NCBI RefSeq assembly: GCF_035621135.1 | Contig: NZ_CP141728.1 | Span: 2,356,001 to 2,420,000 of the forward strand | Direction of reading: 5' to 3' | Origin: Sinanaerobacter sp. ZZT-01 | Lineage (GTDB): Bacteria > Bacillota > Clostridia > Peptostreptococcales > Anaerovoracaceae | Length of the DNA stretch: 64,000 bases | In this document: in pieces, positions 62,887 to 64,000 of the stretch | Numbering within the stretch: the stretch's first letter is position 1 | How the letters are laid out: every line of letters begins with the position of its first letter | Notes under the pieces: generated by a model | Told to the model about the DNA's origin: nothing | The model's database searches: none | What the model saw: only the letters and a program-made list of their open reading frames with translations | Made by a program: the position numbers and the translations under genes

Positions 62887-62920
62887 ATGTCTTTCTGAAA
62901 ACTTTCAGAAAGACATTTTT
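62887..62920. terminator. Terminator-like hairpin
   Basis: ATGTCTTTCTGAA / TTCAGAAAGACAT arms with a 4-base centre, followed by T5 and ATTAT. Confidence 0.75.
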
Positions 62921-63024
62921 ATTATACAAAACCATCTAAACTCACATATGTTGAAATTGCAACCTAAAAATAAGAGATTGGACAGTTATAAAAAAGATTT
63001 GTTTAGATATTTTTAGATTTTAAT

Positions 63025-63070
63025 ACATGTATGAAGATTTAATAACATGTATCAAATTTTTATGGACAAT
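63025..63070 (+). promoter_or_regulatory. CATGTAT/TGGACAAT module upstream of 63128
   Basis: ACATGTAT occurs twice (63025 and 63045, 20 bp apart) and is followed by TGGACAAT at 63063-63070. The same order and spacing occurs at 57443-57490. Confidence 0.5.
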
Positions 63071-63127
63071 AAGAAATAATTTAAGTAAAGGTCAAAGGAA
63101 AGATAGTTTTATAAGGGGGTTACAGAA

Positions 63128-63376
63128 ATGGAGAAGATAAAAAATCAGTTAAGTCAGTTGGCTTTGGAGTTGGAAAGAGTGCAATTGAGTAAAGAAAGGG
63201 TTTTGGAGATAAAAGAAATCACTTTATCAATAGCATCAAACATAGATAAAAATTATGATACAGGTTTTTTGGTTGGTGCTGTCAGTGAGTGTTATAAAAA
63301 AGAAACCCGTTATGTGAGAAGACAAGTCAAAAGAGCTATCAAACTGTTATTAGCTTTTACAAGTATTACATCGTAA
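63128..63376 (+). CDS. Small helical protein, 82 residues (unknown)
   Basis: Heptad-like N-terminus (IKNQLSQLALELERVQLSKE) suggests a coiled coil; a basic stretch follows (ETRYVRRQVKRAIKLLLAF). Ribosome binding site AAGGGGG. Followed by a similar small helical gene. Confidence 0.55.
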   Translation: MEKIKNQLSQLALELERVQLSKERVLEIKEITLSIASNIDKNYDTGFLVGAVSECYKKETRYVRRQVKRAIKLLLAFTSITS

Positions 63377-63406
63377 ATAAAGGGTCTTAGAAAGGGAGTA
63401 ATCATA

Positions 63407-63727
63407 ATGTTTGAAAAAGAATATAGAGATTTAGAGATTTGTGGTCAGAGGATTGAAAATGTGAAAAAACATATTGAAGAAGCAAAGATGTATGAGTTTG
63501 ACCTTATACACAGAGAAATCTATAAAATAGCCATGTTGATTGATTTAGTTGCAGAGCACAAGTATGGGACAACACTATATAAGTTAGAAAAGGCAAAACA
63601 ATTCAAATCAATCAAGACTTTGGAGTATTGTACGGAATATTTGGATGCCCTTTTAAGATTAGCAACAGAGCACCTTAGGGTAAAGGAAGCAGAAGAAGCC
63701 TTAAAGAATCAAGAAGTACCAGCATAA
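63407..63727 (+). CDS. Small helical protein, 106 residues (unknown)
   Basis: All-helical, charged (RIENVKKHIEEAKMYEFDLI, ATEHLRVKEAEEALKNQE). Ribosome binding site GAAAGGGAG. Probably in one operon with its neighbours on both sides. No family recognised. Confidence 0.55.
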   Translation: MFEKEYRDLEICGQRIENVKKHIEEAKMYEFDLIHREIYKIAMLIDLVAEHKYGTTLYKLEKAKQFKSIKTLEYCTEYLDALLRLATEHLRVKEAEEALKNQEVPA

Positions 63728-63739
63728 GGGGGTGTGGAT

Positions 63740-64000
63740 ATGAAGGTAGAGATATTTGGGTTGGAATTTGAAACAGATGAAATTGCTACCCCAGAGCAGT
63801 TAAGGGGTCAAATGGGTATTAGGTCAGCCACAGCCGGTTGTCAATTGAGACGTTTGGGTAGATTTAACACACCAGACTTTGATTTATTGGTAAATGAGGT
63901 GATTAGGGGTCGTTTGACTGTTGATTGTATAGAAGAAGTTTATACTACAGCAACTGTAATAGCTAATATTCTGGAAAAGGGTTTAAGTAGAAAAGATTTT
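63740..64000 (+). CDS. Unknown protein, 3' end outside window
   Basis: ATG at 63740, 12 bp after the previous stop and preceded by AAGGGGGTG, opens a frame that runs to the window edge (87 codons: MKVEIFGLEFETDEIATPEQ and onward). It contains RSATAGCQLRRLGRFNTPDF. No family recognised; shows that the element continues to the right. Confidence 0.6.
   Translation, partial: MKVEIFGLEFETDEIATPEQLRGQMGIRSATAGCQLRRLGRFNTPDFDLLVNEVIRGRLTVDCIEEVYTTATVIANILEKGLSRKDF

Larger units (their letters stand above)
62715..63127. other. Intergenic stretch with a 36-bp palindrome, a terminator and a shared upstream module
   Basis: No gene in these 413 bases. They hold a 36-bp palindrome (62747-62782), a terminator (62887-62920) and the CATGTAT/TGGACAAT module (63025-63070). 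Confidence 0.7.
48919..64000. mobile_element. Integrative element inserted in comM (right end outside window)
   Basis: From the comM break to the window edge all genes differ from the host set. They include one large serine recombinase at the junction, an XRE-type regulator, and about 18 small genes of unknown function in rightward array, with AT-rich intergenic regions and many hairpins. No structural phage, plasmid replication or conjugation gene was recognised in the 15 kb visible, so prophage, ICE or other integrative element all remain possible. Confidence 0.85.

Noticed and set aside
48919-64000. Calling the element a prophage
   Set aside because: No terminase, portal, capsid, tail or lysis gene could be recognised in the visible 15 kb; only integration and regulation genes are clear.

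Overview
The window reads as the chromosome of a low-GC, anaerobic, endospore-forming member of the Clostridia. The evidence is a butyrate module (bcd-etfB-etfA, ptb-buk), the early forespore operon spoIIAA-spoIIAB-sigF, spoVAC-D-E, RNase Y, a nifS-thiI pair without a rhodanese domain, and many TTG starts with strong AGGAGG ribosome binding sites. No rRNA, tRNA or CRISPR array was seen.

Layout. 1-2.8 kb: end of a cell-elongation operon (PBP2, MinD). 2.8-6.65 kb: a scrambled patch holding an intact IS3-family element, a small secreted protein, remnants of coding sequence and a truncated inverted copy of rodA, bounded by a 107-bp direct repeat of the minD end plus terminator. 6.8-9.1 kb: a PocR-domain sensor and a REC/AraC regulator, both lacking their canonical phosphotransfer residues. 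9.6-24.3 kb: a single-direction 1,2-propanediol/glycerol microcompartment operon (pduB-C-D-E-G-H, a pduK-like shell gene, pduA/J, pduL, eutJ, flavoprotein, pduN, pduO, pduP, pduS, a membrane protein, pduT). 24.4-27.3 kb: full-length rodA and rny. 27.5-33.7 kb: a leftward cluster for 3-hydroxybutyrate/acetoacetate use (dehydrogenase, GntP-type permease, two-subunit CoA-transferase, hydroxyacyl-CoA dehydrogenase), with a sigma-54 activator and a good -24/-12 promoter. 34-40.2 kb: nifS, thiI, topB and the spoIIA operon. 40.4-45.7 kb: butyryl-CoA dehydrogenase, electron-transfer flavoprotein, and convergent butyrate kinase and phosphotransbutyrylase. 45.8-47.8 kb: spoVAC-D-E. 47.9-48.9 kb: yraN, then comM cut just before its Walker A motif.

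From about 48.9 kb to the right edge is an integrated mobile element. Its large serine recombinase lies next to the comM junction, followed by an XRE-type regulator and a long rightward run of small, mostly acidic proteins of unknown function. The element has its own signals: four 16-bp palindromes in two equally spaced pairs, nested in-frame starts with internal Shine-Dalgarno sequences, long near-perfect hairpins after genes, and a shared upstream motif. Its most striking gene (61356-62714) appears to join an ADP-ribosyltransferase-like domain to an HD phosphohydrolase domain. No capsid, terminase, tail or conjugation genes are visible here, so the element type is unresolved, and its right end lies outside the window.

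How the genes work together. The Pdu operon would convert a diol or glycerol to an aldehyde and then, through PduP and PduL, to acyl-CoA and acyl-phosphate. The 3-hydroxybutyrate cluster would feed acetoacetyl-CoA into the butyryl-CoA branch, which Bcd-Etf and Ptb-Buk turn into butyrate and ATP. All functional assignments come from reading the sequence; no database search was run.
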